Positions 22,817 to 34,756 of a DNA stretch of 41,636 bases are shown in pieces; positions within the stretch are counted from its first letter, which is position 1, and the number at the start of each line of letters is the position of its first letter. Made by a program: the position numbers and the translations under genes. The notes below the pieces were generated by a model. That model did no database searches, was not told the origin of the DNA, and saw nothing but the letters and a program-made list of their open reading frames with translations. Location: NCBI GenBank assembly GCA_051453625.1, contig JBOZIK010000001.1:169006468-169048103 (forward strand), read 5' to 3'. This DNA is from Welwitschia mirabilis. Lineage: Eukaryota; Gnetophyta; Gnetopsida; Welwitschiales.

Positions 22817-24029
22817 TAAAGGATCTAGAACCCTAGAGAAGGGAGGGGCAAATAGGATTTACAATATAAAATTTACCCTTTAAAAATTACACTAGAAATA
22901 TTTAAGCATTTAAACTAAAAAACTAAACTATTATCAAATGAGATCAGATGCATGAAAGAACATGAAAATAACTAAAAATAGAAAATACCAAAGAAGATCA
23001 CTAGATACAGTGATCTATAATGATTCAAAGAAACCCTCTTCTTCACTCTCAATATTCAGTTACAACCCTAAGCTGAATTGCTTATTGCTTTCTTACTAGA
23101 TTTCTTAGGTCAACCTACAATCTTGTACAAATGGACTTTTTCAAGGTTAAGTCTCAACCTTTACAGACTAAGGCTTTTGTGAGAATAGTATGTGTAAATG
23201 CACTATTTTCACTAGATCTAAAGTGCAACAAAGTCAAAAATACACTATCTAAAAGAAAGTTCACAAGTATAATCTTGTACAGTGTAGTCTGTTGGCCAAT
23301 AAATCAAAATAGTACAAATGTGTGCTTTTTTCTTTTTGGTTGATCAAAAGGATGTGTGAAGATTTTCATTCATTTGGCTTATATATAAGATAAATCTTAA
23401 GTTTTACAAATGAATTTGATACTCTAATAGTTAAATATAGGAATACAATGACTGAAAAAATAAGTTAAAAAGTTTGTTTCTGCCATGATTAATCAACTAC
23501 TCAAAGCATCCTGTAGACCCCATTAATTGTCATCATTGAAGTTGGTTGACTCCATTTTCTCCTAGTCAACCTAATTTCCTTACATTACTTAGTCTAGTTG
23601 ACCCCATCTAGAATCTAATTAACTACATTTGGTCTAGGTTTGGTTGACTGCCTTCTGATTTAATCAACCCCTTATCAACTTAATATGAAAAATAGATTTA
23701 GTACATGTTTGATTAACCCATCTAAAATCTAATTAATTCCTTGATAAATTAAATAGATAATTTTTGGTATAGGTCTAATCAATCCCCCTATCATCTAATC
23801 AACCATTTAATAAATTAATCAGAGAATTTTGAATATAGGTCTAGTCAACCCCTCTGGGATCTGGTTGATCCCTTGATAGTTCTGTCACTTATCAGATTCA
23901 TGTGAGGCTAGTGAAAAATGTTGAATTACTTATAACCTTTAAGGACTATAATTTTCTATAATAATTGTAGCATATTTTACTATACCAGATATGTTAGTTT
24001 AACATTAAATTAGCAAAAATAACTTAATA
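22817..24029 (-). repeat. 5' LTR of the copia element
   Basis: Aligns end to end with 14964-16179. Both termini have decayed by transition (TG to TA at 22817-22818, CA to TA at 24028-24029). The 66-bp tandem repeat is at 23706-23880. Confidence 0.92.
23706..23880 (+). repeat. 66-bp tandem repeat in the copia 5' LTR
   Basis: Units start at about 23706, 23772 and 23838 (ggtctaatcaatc, ggtctagtcaacc), the same period and phase as in the 3' LTR. Confidence 0.72.
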
Positions 24030-24034
24030 GTTAG
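24030..24034 (+). repeat. Copia target-site duplication, right (GTTAG)
   Basis: Exact match to 14959-14963, directly after the right LTR. Confidence 0.9.
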
Positions 24035-24984
24035 GTTTTTAACAAATAGCATGAAGAATGGTGGGCTCATTAAGTAGAGAAAATCTACATGGTGCCCTTT
24101 CCCATATTTTGTAAACCTTATTTACTTGAATAATAAGTATACTAAGCTTTTATTCAAATGAATAATGATACTTATTTAAGCTCTTTATCAAATAAGATGT
24201 CATTTTAATATTAACCTTAGTTTGTAATCTTCATAAATTACCATGAAAATGATAAAAAATTATGCTAATAGATTTTCATGAGAAAATCTATTCAAACTTC
24301 TAAAATTAAATAATCCTACTATGTGAGGAATTAAAATCACATGATGAAACAATTAGAAGTTTCAACAGGACATAATAATATATTTTCATTTTGTTAAAAC
24401 TTATTTAGATTCTTGATAAATGTTATAGATATACTATATTATGAATAAATATTTTCTTCCTTGTGCTATGTAATTAATAGATTTTATGTATTTTGAAATA
24501 AATGAGTATTTAAATAAGTACACGCATCCTTACATAAAACCAAAAATGATAAATGAGTAGATTTACTTTACCATGATTTTTATGTTCTTAAGATGTGTAA
24601 GAGCACTTTATTCATATCATACTCATTGCTTTATTTATTGGAAGTAAAGAGTTTGTCTCATTATGCCACATATGAATCTTCAAATCTATGCATTTATTAT
24701 CTTGATATCTTAGATGAATTAAACTTAATTATGAGCTTATGAAGGATTAAAAAGAGCTATCATGAGGAAATGATGCATGTAATTAAACTTGCTAAGTAAA
24801 GTAAGAAGATTATTGATCCTAGTTAGATGCATGAGTCATAAATATGATCTCTTTTTGTACTCCAATGTCACTTATTAGTTATCTCACTTATCAATGCTAA
24901 ATCATGTAATCTTGTGATCTTAATTTATGTGCCTTTCTTTATCTATATATAGAGATCCTTTCCTCTCTTATAAAATGGGGATAC
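24035..24984. other. AT-rich DNA upstream of repeat A, no gene seen
   Basis: No protein or RNA gene recognised. It may be the leading part of repeat A. The matching portion next to repeat B falls in the N gap or is absent, so this cannot be tested in the window. Confidence 0.45.
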
Positions 24985-25015
24985 TTTTCTTTTATTTCTT
25001 ATAAGTGCATTTCTT

Positions 25016-25020
<5 letters not shown>

Positions 25021-25077
<57 letters not shown>
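25021..25077 (+). repeat. (CT)n microsatellite in repeat A
   Basis: Pure CT dinucleotide repeat of 57 bases within a pyrimidine-rich context, shared with repeat B at 29223-29270. Confidence 0.97.
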
Positions 25078-25081
<4 letters not shown>

Positions 25082-25431
25082 TCTTGCTTATGGAGCTTGG
25101 AGCTTTAAATCTTAGAGCTTGAAATCTTAGAGCTAAGTAACTCTTAAGCTTGAATATTTATCATCTTCAACTATCAAGGTCTCAATAAACTTTCCAAGAA
25201 AGTTTCTTACACTTATTGTCTATATGATCTTCTTTTTCATATTGGAATGATGTGATATTTTATTATGGAATTATTTATGGCTTTTATAAAATTATGTTAG
25301 AAAATATTATTCCCTTCTATTGGCATTCACAAAGATGTTATAGTAAGATATAGGGAAGTCTCTTATGCTTGGTGGTAATGGATTACTAATGGATGATTAT
25401 GGCTAAGTAACCAAGGGGTTCACTATATATT

Positions 25432-25475
25432 AAAAAAAAAAGAAGATGAAGAAGAAGAAGGAGGAGGAGGAGGAA
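25432..25475 (+). repeat. Purine-rich A / GAA / GGA simple repeat
   Basis: An A run followed by gaagaagaag and gaggaggagg forms a 44-base run that is almost all purine. Repeat B has only a short A run at the matching place. Confidence 0.85.
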
Positions 25476-27489
25476 ATTTGGTTATCCATGTTTATTTTAG
25501 TACTATATTTGTTTTTATCTATTATGTATTACAACCATGTTATTAGGGGAAAATTCTGATCCTAAAAATTCTTTTTGGACTAGTACCCTTTCATGGAAAA
25601 TATCAAGGCTTATAGTAAATGATTTTTTGAATTAATTTAATTTTTCTTTCAACACTGATCCTTTTCTTTTTATAATTAATTTAATTTTCTATACCTAATT
25701 AGTTATTATATCCATTATTTTTCTAATTTGAGTTAATACTTAAGTAGTTGTAGAAAATTTATCATATTTTTATTATGGTGAAAATTGAATTTATAGAATA
25801 GAAGCATAGGATAAAAACATCATATCTTATTAATTCATAGGTATAAATTACTAAAATGTTTTTTGTAATTTTTGGATTACGTCATGAACATGAAAATGTA
25901 GAAAAGTATTTTTATAGTGAGTAATTATTTTTAAAAAAATTATTTCTTAATATATATTAGAAAATAAATGTAAAAAATTGTAAGCATGTAATTTATATTT
26001 CTATACCTCTCTGTTAACATATTTACAAACTTAAGTATCTTAAGTCATAAAAAATTGAATAAGCTTTGTAAGACATCTAAAACCATTTAAAAAGTGAAAG
26101 TATGTTGAACGTTATCATCAATTTAGTGTAGTGTGGTAGGACTATAATTTTAGAAACTTTGATAGTTTTTAGCCTTAAAGGATAAAGTTAGAAATATAAC
26201 TTTTATAATTCCAAGATAGTTGAAGTTTGATTTTACAGAACCTATTATGTGTCTATTTTCAAAAATACTACTATAATTTAATTTTTATTTCATAATTAAT
26301 TAATTACTAATTTTTAACTATGATGTCTTCCTAGAGCCTAAAACTATTATAATTAATGTTTAAAATTATAAAAAAAATATTACAAAAAATTTTATTGGCA
26401 AATTGAGTATATAAAATAGTTTTCTATTATTAGAGTAGAGTTAAATTATTTATAAGTGGTATTTAATTGTAGAAATACCTCTTTTACCCTTTTTTCTTAG
26501 CTTATTTTGAATGTGCATGCTTATAAGAGTCTTCACCTTAGTAGTTAAGTGACATAAGTAATCTCAAGCTTATCATTTATTTTTATTAATTTATAATATA
26601 ACTATAAGAAATCATAGATAAATACCTATATCTAAACTATTATGCTTGAGCTATACTTTCTTTTTTTCTTTAACCTTTTTACATCAATCCATGGATTTTG
26701 TCATATAAACATGGAAGCGTATTCTAGAATTGGCATAGCTCTAGGTATGCTTTAGTTTTTTAAGTATATTATTTTATAGATTTTTAATTTGTTATTAAAG
26801 AAAATAAATATTTTCTTTATTTAGATAGAAAATAAAATAAACGATTATTTCATTTATGTATATTTTTATAATCTTGGGGAAAAAAGGTTCTTATATGCTT
26901 GCTTTCTTTTTATGGTTATTTCTATTAAATAAGTCAAATGATGATTAGAAATATTATAACTAGGTAAATAATTCATTAAATGTCTACATTAGTTATAATT
27001 ATTTGCATAAATTTGTATGATATATTTATTGAATAGGACTAAATCAAGATAATTTTAATAATGTTTATTTCCACACTTGAATTTCATCACTAAGGTAGGT
27101 TGCATCACAGTTTTTTATATAATATTCTTTTAAATCTAATCATTACTCTCCTATCCTACCCATGTATGAACTTATTACAACTTAATATTTTAAGCCCTTA
27201 GCATCAATATATCATGTTACACAATCTAGATATGTTTGAAAAAAGTGAAGGTCATTTGTAAGCATGCATCCACCTCACTTACTGCTTGTAACATATATTG
27301 GAGATATATCAAGATGAAGTGAAAGCCTATGAGGTTAAGCCCAGCCATGTTTGAATAGTTTTAAATCTAAAGTAAAACCAACTCACATTTAGAGGGTGGT
27401 TGGATATCAAGTTGAAATGCCATTAATTAGAGTTATAACCTCTTATTATATTGGTTAGGTATTATCCTTAAAATTTACCCATGTATGTT

Positions 27490-28250
27490 GACAACCAATT
27501 TACATATCCTCAACTATTCACAAGATATCTTTTATGTGATAAAAACTAGGAAGAAGTAGAGAACACAAGATGATGACATTATAATTACAAAAAAATTCTC
27601 ATATTCTTTATCAACATAGAAAGCTAACTCAAGTAATTTGAGATTTTCTCAGGGCCTAGGCAAAGACACTTATGTTTGTACACATAAGCTTTAAAGTAAT
27701 GTGATGAATTAAAAGAGATTTTTAAAAATTCCATTTAACTTTTTACCCTAAAAACACTGGATATTAGAGACTACAAAAAGATTTTTTTCACTTTAATAAC
27801 TAGTAAGTTTTCAAATCTTTAAGGACGTAAAAATTTCTAAGTAAAATAATTGAATATACTTTTGCAAATTAGATCTATGAGACCATATTACAATCTTCGT
27901 TAAAAGATTATAAGAACAATTTAGGTTTGGATCTGTAGCTCTATAATTCATCTTACACCTTTTAGGATTAAATTAGTATCATTATGTGTCAAAGTTTTAC
28001 AATGATAACATGAAACCTCTATTTAAACTTACTGTAGAAAAGGAGACTAGATTTTCTAAGGATACTTTATGTTTCTTTGGTAAAAATTTAATCTTTATTC
28101 ACAGTTCATAGATACCATTATAGTGAAATTGATTCTTATGAATATTGAAAAAGATTTATCTTAGATTTATGAAATGACTCTTTACAAATATGAATTCTAT
28201 AAACATAAATGCAAATTTGACTAGACTAAAGTCAATATTTGTTTGGAGTC
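27490..28250. other. AT-rich DNA between repeat A and a gypsy-like LTR
   Basis: No gene recognised. Repeat A may continue into this stretch, but the matching part of repeat B is cut off by the gypsy insertion at 37490. Confidence 0.5.
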
Positions 28251-29088
28251 TGTTGTGACGCCAACTTAAGTGTATTTGATAGGGTATTTTGAGTTGTTTT
28301 GTAGATAACCTAACAAATAAATGCTCAGTTTCTATGACTATTGAAAATCAAGGAGTACAAGATGAAAACATGCAGTTTATCATATAATTCACAAAGATTT
28401 CATATAGATATGGATACATTGTATTTTCAGATGATTATTCCAGTAAACAACCAGATATCACACTGAAAAAGGATGAGTAGAAGACTGTCGTCCCACATGT
28501 CGTTCAGACGATAGTCAGGATAACAAACCCAATTTGACAGAAGACACACTTATTTTCAGATGACTTGTAGTTGAAGTGAACATCTTTCCATCAGAGTCCA
28601 TCATCCACCTCATCGTCTAGACGACTCTAGTGGACGACATCTCTAGAATTAGTTGACATCAGTTTGCATGCAGATCATAGATAGATGAAGTAAAAGCAAA
28701 CTAAGATATCTCATTGTAAAATTCTGTCGTCTCCTCCATTGTCCGGACGACCACATGGACGATACTCCCTCTTACACTTTCACAGATTGTATTCCCAAGT
28801 TTTCACCTGTTATTTGTGACTTTTCCTTTATTTATAGTTAGAGTTTGTCTTATGCTTTTCTGCTAGTCTCTTTCCCCTTTTCACCTATAAATAAAGGTCT
28901 TCCCCTCAATTCCAAATCATCTTCGACAGTACCTGACTTTCTTGTGACAGAGATCTTAGAACCAGAGAATCATCTTGTAATCCAGAGAGACGTTACCTTG
29001 GTGTTGGGTGTTGTATCCTCCATTGAGGAATGACTACTTTGAGATACAGATGCTCTTTTACTTTTAATATGAAATACTCTTTTTAATT
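28251..29088 (+). repeat. Gypsy-like LTR fragment (solo or truncated)
   Basis: Begins TGTTGTGACGCCAACTT and shares its opening with the reverse complement of the gypsy LTR at 37490-38729 (TGTTGCAATGCCAATTT, then a common tttgatag and gtattt). It has a TATA-like box cctataaataaag near 28884 and three clusters of GTCGT/ACGAC palindromes upstream of it. The 3' end is lost in the N gap at 29089. No internal region of the same element was found next to it, so a solo LTR is likely. A target duplication cannot be checked. Confidence 0.68.
28482..28764 (+). promoter_or_regulatory. Clustered GTCGT/ACGAC inverted repeats in LTR U3
   Basis: Clusters at 28482-28516 (tgtcgttcagacgat), 28611-28640 (cgtctagacg, a perfect 10-base palindrome, then ggacgac) and 28723-28764 (tgtcgt, gtccggac, ggacgat), spaced about 110-130 bases apart. 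They lie upstream of the TATA-like box and are CpG-rich in a CpG-poor region. Confidence 0.55.
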
Positions 29089-29188
29089 NNNNNNNNNNNN
29101 NNNNNNNNNNNNNNNNNNNNNNNNNNNNNNNNNNNNNNNNNNNNNNNNNNNNNNNNNNNNNNNNNNNNNNNNNNNNNNNNNNNNNNNN
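29089..29188. other. Assembly gap (100 N)
   Basis: Separates the gypsy-like LTR fragment from repeat B, hiding the boundary of both. Confidence 0.95.
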
Positions 29189-29217
29189 TTCTTTTATTTC
29201 TTATAAGTTCATTTCTT

Positions 29218-29222
<5 letters not shown>

Positions 29223-29270
<48 letters not shown>
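29223..29270 (+). repeat. (CT)n microsatellite in repeat B
   Basis: CT dinucleotide run followed by a short CA run (cacacacaca). Positionally equivalent to 25021-25077. Confidence 0.97.
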
Positions 29271-29273
<3 letters not shown>

Positions 29274-30148
29274 ACACACACATTCTCTTGCTTGTGGAGC
29301 TTGGAAATTGAAAGCTTAGAGATTGGAAGCTTGAACTAAGGAACTCTTAAACTTGGATCTTTATCATCTTCAACTATCAAGGTCTTACTGATCTTTCCAA
29401 ATAAGCTCCTTACTCTTATTCTCCATATGATCTCCTTTTTGCTATTAGAATGATGTGGTATCTTATTATAGAATTATTTATGGCTTTTATACAATTATGT
29501 TATAAAATATTATCCCCTCCCATTAGCATCCACTAAGACGGTATAGTGAGATATGAAAGGGGTCTATTATGCTTGGTGATAGTGGATTACTAATGGATGA
29601 TTTATGGCTAAGTGACAAAAGGGTTCATTATTTATATATATTAAAAAAATTTTGGATACCCATGTTTATTATTTTATGTTTATTTTATTATTATTTTATT
29701 ATTATATATCAAAAAAATTGGGTACCCATGTTCATTATTTATATATATACTAAAAAAATTTGGATACACACTGTGTGTCTAGTTTCTACAAAACTATTAT
29801 AATTTAATTTTTTGCTTTATAATTAATTAATTATCACTTTTAATTATGATGTCTTCCTAAAGCTCAAAAATGTTAAAATTAATGTTTAAAACTACAGAAA
29901 AATTATTACACTAAATTTTATAAGGAAATTAAATATATAAAATATGTTTCTATTATTAGATTTAAGTTAAATTATCTATAAGTGATGTTTAATTGTAAAA
30001 ATACCTCTTTTACCCTTTTTCATTAGCTTAATTTAAATGTGCATGCTTATAAGAGTTTTTTCCCTAGTATTTCAAGTGATAGAAGTAGTCTCTAGCTTAT
30101 CACTTATTTTTTTTCTTGACTTATAATATATCCATGTGAAATCTTGGA

Positions 30149-30164
30149 TAGATACTTATATGTT
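30149..30164 (+). repeat. Target-site duplication of LINE copy 3, left
   Basis: tagatacttatatgtt recurs exactly at 36671-36686. The empty-site counterpart in repeat A (near 26618) has a single related copy. Confidence 0.9.
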
Positions 30165-30519
30165 TTTTTTTTTTTTGAAAAAAAAGTATGTATATTAAAC
30201 TAGAAAATGTACATTAGGGGTGAATATATTAAACTAGGAAATATACATTGGGGGTGAAATTGCTCGAGAATAATAGTAGAAATGAATTGTTCATAACAAA
30301 GAAGTAATCTACTAGTTGGTAAAGGGAAACTAAAACATCAAGCTAAAATGGGGTAAAACTATCCCTTGACAATGAAGTAATAAGAAACTACCTATAGGGT
30401 TGCAAACACTAGTAGAAATGGACAAAATAAAACATAGAACTACTAAAAGATAGGGGCAAAAATGCCTTTTGAAACCAAAACTTATAGAGAACTCAGAGTT
30501 AGATGGGAGAAGCCATGAA

Positions 30520-31024
30520 NNNNNNNNNNNNNNNNNNNNNNNNNNNNNNNNNNNNNNNNNNNNNNNNNNNNNNNNNNNNNNNNNNNNNNNNNNNNNNNNN
30601 NNNNNNNNNNNNNNNNNNNNNNNNNNNNNNNNNNNNNNNNNNNNNNNNNNNNNNNNNNNNNNNNNNNNNNNNNNNNNNNNNNNNNNNNNNNNNNNNNNNN
30701 NNNNNNNNNNNNNNNNNNNNNNNNNNNNNNNNNNNNNNNNNNNNNNNNNNNNNNNNNNNNNNNNNNNNNNNNNNNNNNNNNNNNNNNNNNNNNNNNNNNN
30801 NNNNNNNNNNNNNNNNNNNNNNNNNNNNNNNNNNNNNNNNNNNNNNNNNNNNNNNNNNNNNNNNNNNNNNNNNNNNNNNNNNNNNNNNNNNNNNNNNNNN
30901 NNNNNNNNNNNNNNNNNNNNNNNNNNNNNNNNNNNNNNNNNNNNNNNNNNNNNNNNNNNNNNNNNNNNNNNNNNNNNNNNNNNNNNNNNNNNNNNNNNNN
31001 NNNNNNNNNNNNNNNNNNNNNNNN
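30520..31024. other. Assembly gap (505 N) flanked by a duplicated segment
   Basis: About 80 bases of LINE 3' UTR (from tactaaaagatag to the gaag-catgaa end) occur at about 30440-30519 and again at 31025-31100. Copy 2 has this segment once. Confidence 0.9.
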
Positions 31025-31112
31025 TACTAAAAGATAGTGTTGAAAATTCCCCTTGAAACTAGAATTTAAAAAGAACTCAGAGTTAGATAGGAGAAGACAT
31101 GAAGGGAGAGGA

Positions 31113-31350
31113 TTACAGTCCTCTACAAATATTACCATCATTATGTTCGAGGAGAAATCTATCTAGATCGTCAGAGAGGACTTCAAATGCTTGATTTATC
31201 TCCTTAAATTCTTCAGCACCTACTAGATTTTTGTTTGGATGGAGGCGAAGAGATTTCTTCCTATAAGTTGATTTTATGGCCTAGGGTAGAGCTCTATGAG
31301 AGCGCCCATGATGACAAATGGGCACTTTTTTAATTCCTGAATCGTTGCCA
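31113..31350 (-). other. J-domain-like module at the ORF2 C-terminus, LINE copy 3
   Basis: Reads IQELKKCPFVIMG, then after a one-base shift SHRALP, a TAG where copies 1 and 2 have Gln, AIKSTYRKKSLRL, HPNKN, GAEEFKEINQAFEVLSDD and FLLEHN, ending CRGL-stop. The catalytic loop is HPN (31233-31241); GAC to AAC is a transition, so HPD was probably ancestral. A few codons near the end are deleted relative to copy 2. The HPN to YVDD distance is 2215 bp. Confidence 0.82.
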
Positions 31351-34300
31351 ACAATACCTCCCATATGGCTGCATTTATGTCAAGATCTTCCTAAGGTTGG
31401 GGACAAATTTCCACTAAAGATAAGTCAGAAGTGGAGCTTTGTAAAGATATAGGGTCTGAAGTTGAAGAAGGAGAGGGTTGGGCATGCCCACCTTGCTCCT
31501 GAGGATTAGGAGAAGGATGAGCTAGAGATAGTTCTTAAGATAGGCTAGAAGGATACTCCTTGGGAGTCTTCTGTTGAGATAGGGATAAAGCTAGTTCTTC
31601 TAAGTGACTTGGGGGTAAAGATGCTTCCCCTCTTATTAGGGCTAGATTGTGTTGTTATTTCCTTAAGAATAGGATTTCTATCAGAAGAGGACCTTCTTGT
31701 AGATATTATCCAGGGGGGATGGGGAGTTCTGGTAAGGATGACAACGGGAAGAAGGGAGAGGGGCCTCTCTAGTCCTAGCTCCTATGCTACTCTCCATAAG
31801 GCTAGGATTAATCCTGAGTGCCTTGAGGAGTCCTTGCATTTGAGAAATTGAATGGAAAAAAAAGGCAGGTTCACCTAGAATCCCAAGTCAAGGGCTTTAG
31901 GAAATATAAAATGGATACCTAAAAGCTTAGAATAATTTCTTGATTAGATGATGTAACGATCCACAAGTTCTACGTCAAGTCCCTATGGGGGCGATAACGC
32001 CTTCCTGCTCTATTGGGCACTTTGGGAGCTCCACTAGGAAAGAAATAAAGAGCTTCTCTCTAGCCTCTACTTCCAAATGGAATACACTCACCTTCCGTTG
32101 GGATCTCCAACAGCCTGGAGAAAGATTCTTTGGAGATTTCTATTGGAATTTTTTAGAAAGTAATGCATCATTCTCTCCATCACCTATAAAAGGGGGAGAT
32201 ATCAGCCTCCTTATCTCCTCTCAGCTTATGCAAAAGGGGTTCCTATCCTACTGCCTATATTTTTTCCCAAAGTTCTAAGCATCCTTCGATGAGGCCTGGA
32301 TCAACAGGCTCAAAAGTTAGAGTGGCTTCCATGTTAATTTTAATTTGGAAATGAGTGTAGATAATCTTTCTTGTTGTATATATAAGAAAAGGTAAGGGGG
32401 CATTATTGAAAATTAGATTGTTTCTAATCTATCAGATTTGCCAGAAAGTCAAGCGAATCCCATCCAATAAATGCATATCAGGGGCACTGCAGATTTGGTA
32501 GTACTTCATCATTATGAAAATTAATTCCTTCCTCCAAATGCATTAATAAAAAAGATGTTGTGCTATTTCTGGATTAGACTAGCAGATGGGACAGTTAGGA
32601 TCAACTTAAAAGCCCCTTTTACATAATTAATCTTTTGTCAAAATTTACTAATGTTCTTTTAGCTAATAGAAAACTTTAATTTTTTTCAATATTTATCCCA
32701 TCCAATACTCCCTGTAACCATCCTATTTGCCATACTTCTTGATAAGAATCTGCTTGGATGTTTCAGTCTGATAAATGTTCAAGTCAATAAGTTGTTGGTG
32801 AGCTTTATATAGATGATTTCTTAGATATAACACCCTGTGGTCAATTGTCTAATTTCTATACTTATGATTAATTAAATTACACCATGTTGCTCTCCTTCTT
32901 GCAATCTCTTTAGAATTCTTTGAGCTCCAGTGAGAATCCAATCTTCGGGTTTTTGAACCCCCCAGCCTCCTGACTCCTTTAGATGAATAATAATCTCCTA
33001 TTTATAGAAATGTATTCAGTGGTAACCTTTTCCTCTTGACCAAATAAAGTCTTTTAAGATCTTGTCAATTTTTGTATGATATTTTTAGGGGGGATGATAA
33101 AGAAAGCTATATACCAGAAATATAAGATTAAGCAGGAGTTTTCAAAAATGATTTCAGCCTTTGAAGAGAGAAATTTATTGTATAAGGAACTACATTGCCT
33201 TTTGATGGATTCTAAAATATAATTCCAGGTACCTGTCTTGTGCCAATGTCAAAGAGGGATGCCCAAGTATATATCCTGTAGATCTAATTTGGACAGTTTT
33301 ACTCCCTCTAATACATTGTCTATGCAAGGTGTGTATTCTTAATTTGTTCTAATTAGAATGAAGTCCTATTACCTTTATAAATATGGTCATGGAATTTTTA
33401 ATAGCTTTTACTTATTTACATGTTACCTTTGTTATGATGATGATATCGTCTACATAGTTATTATTGAGAAATGTTTGACCTCTAATTCTGATTCTTGTAA
33501 CTCTGTTGCTATCTTAAAAAAAACCTATAAATCATTCATCACAAATAAAAAAAGGTATGAAAATAGGAGATCCTCTTGTCTCAAACCTCTTCCCACTAAG
33601 AAGAAGTTTGATCTATAGTTGTTGACCTCCATATTAAATTTAGCAATGAGGAGTGGAAATTTATATTTTTGGACAGAATCAATAATCTTATAAGTCAAAA
33701 GGATTTGATCTTAGATATACCTAGATTAAATGAAGCCACTTAGTTCTCTAAAATCACATTGGGAAGCAAGGGGGCAATTTGAGCGACCATGATTTTTGCA
33801 AAAATTCTATAAATGACATTATAGATCCCTAGAGGCTTAAAGTCCTTCAGTTTACTAGCATTTCTTTTTTTTGATATCAGAACCACTCTAGTTCTATTCA
33901 TCTCTCTAGAAATCCATCTATTGTGGAAGATTCCTACATTACATTATGGAGGTTATCCCTTAGGATAGAAAAGTGTGATTTGAAGAGTTTGACTGGCAAC
34001 CCATCAGGGCTAGGGGCTCGGTTATTTTTCATCAATTTGACTGTAGTTAAGATATCTTCTCTATTCAAGGGTTTAGTTAGCATGTTATTATTCTCCTTCA
34101 AAACTTTCTTGTTTTCTGGAATTAGGCAAGGGGTGATATCATACCACTCTCAGATTCTCTGAAGATGGGCCTACAATTCCTTAGTTATTTTCTCTTTATT
34201 TTCTGTAACTTGATCTTCTATAGTAAGTCTTCTGATTCTATTATCAGATCTGTGCTAGTGAGCTTACTGTAAGAAGAATTTAGTGTGTCTATTACCCTCT

Positions 34301-34746
34301 TTAAGCCACTTGGTCCTTGAGTGTTCTTTTTAATAATGTTCTTCATTATCATATATTTCTTAGACATACATTAGGCACTATTATTCTTTGCTTCGAAGAC
34401 TGTCCTATTTATCTCCCTCTCCTATTCGACTTGAATACTTTTGAGTTTCTCCTTAAGTTTAGCTTTTAAAGTCAAACCTCTCTTTATCTTTCCTTCTCCA
34501 ATCTCTTATGTAAGCCTTTAAGGTATTAAGGCCTCTATATAAGAAAGTCATAGTTTGGATACCATCATAATGTGCCCAAAACTTTTCTAAAAGCACTCTA
34601 GTTTCTGTTCGGTTAATTCAATACCGTTCTATATGAAATGGGATTTTTGAGGATAAAAACACCCCCAGTTTGAGCATGATGGGATGATGATCTGAGGCAA
34701 TCTTATTCAAATCACAAGCTTTAAGTGGGAGTTCAGCTAGATCCTT

Positions 34747-34756
34747 NNNNNNNNNN
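34747..34756. other. Assembly gap (10 N) in LINE copy 3 endonuclease
   Basis: Ten unknown bases within the endonuclease coding region, similar in size to those at 9709-9718 and 15255-15264. Confidence 0.95.

Larger units (their letters stand above)
14964..24029 (-). mobile_element. Complete Ty1/copia LTR retrotransposon, decayed
   Basis: About 9.07 kb element on the minus strand. It has a 5' LTR at 22817-24029, a primer-binding site at 22801-22814, gag, protease, integrase, RT and RNase H (the copia order, integrase before RT) to 18057. An additional reading frame follows at 16621-17640, then a polypurine tract at 16180-16190 and the 3' LTR at 14964-16179. It is flanked by GTTAG on both sides. 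The LTRs have clearly diverged by many transitions and small indels, and all genes contain stops, so the insertion is old and dead. Length, LTR size and the extra downstream frame are reminiscent of Sirevirus-type copia elements; that assignment is an inference. Confidence 0.93.
24985..27489 (+). repeat. Dispersed repeat A, unidentified family with promoter-like head
   Basis: Long stretch with a diverged second copy (repeat B) at 29189-30164 plus 36671-37489. Shared landmarks are tttcttttatttcttataag, a (CT)n tract, tatcatcttcaactatcaag, ttatgatgtcttcc, gtgcatgcttataagag, ccatgtatgaactta and a final gttgaaatg. A TATA-like ttataaaatggg at about 24968 sits some 50 bases ahead of the CT tract, like an LTR or other promoter. 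A segment of about 730 bases (roughly 25500-26240) has no counterpart in repeat B. No coding potential was seen. It could be a long LTR or a non-autonomous element; I cannot decide. Confidence 0.7.
29189..30164 (+). repeat. Dispersed repeat B, left part
   Basis: Matches repeat A from the pyrimidine stretch before its CT tract onward, then jumps at about 29775 over some 730 bases of repeat A to the segment around atgatgtcttcc. Around the jump there are repeated units of a run of seven A then ttggatacccatg-like sequence (29640, 29706, 29752). It is interrupted at 30165 by LINE copy 3. Confidence 0.78.

Noticed and set aside
28845-29033. 62-codon open frame on + starting MSYAFLLVSF
   Set aside because: It lies inside the transcribed part of an LTR just before an assembly gap and shows no recognisable motif.
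29064-29279. Open frame on - encoding alternating Arg-Glu
   Set aside because: It is a translation of the CT microsatellite running into an N gap, not a gene.
30469-31141. Long open frames on both strands across 30,5xx-31,0xx
   Set aside because: They are open only because the 505-N gap contains no stop codons.
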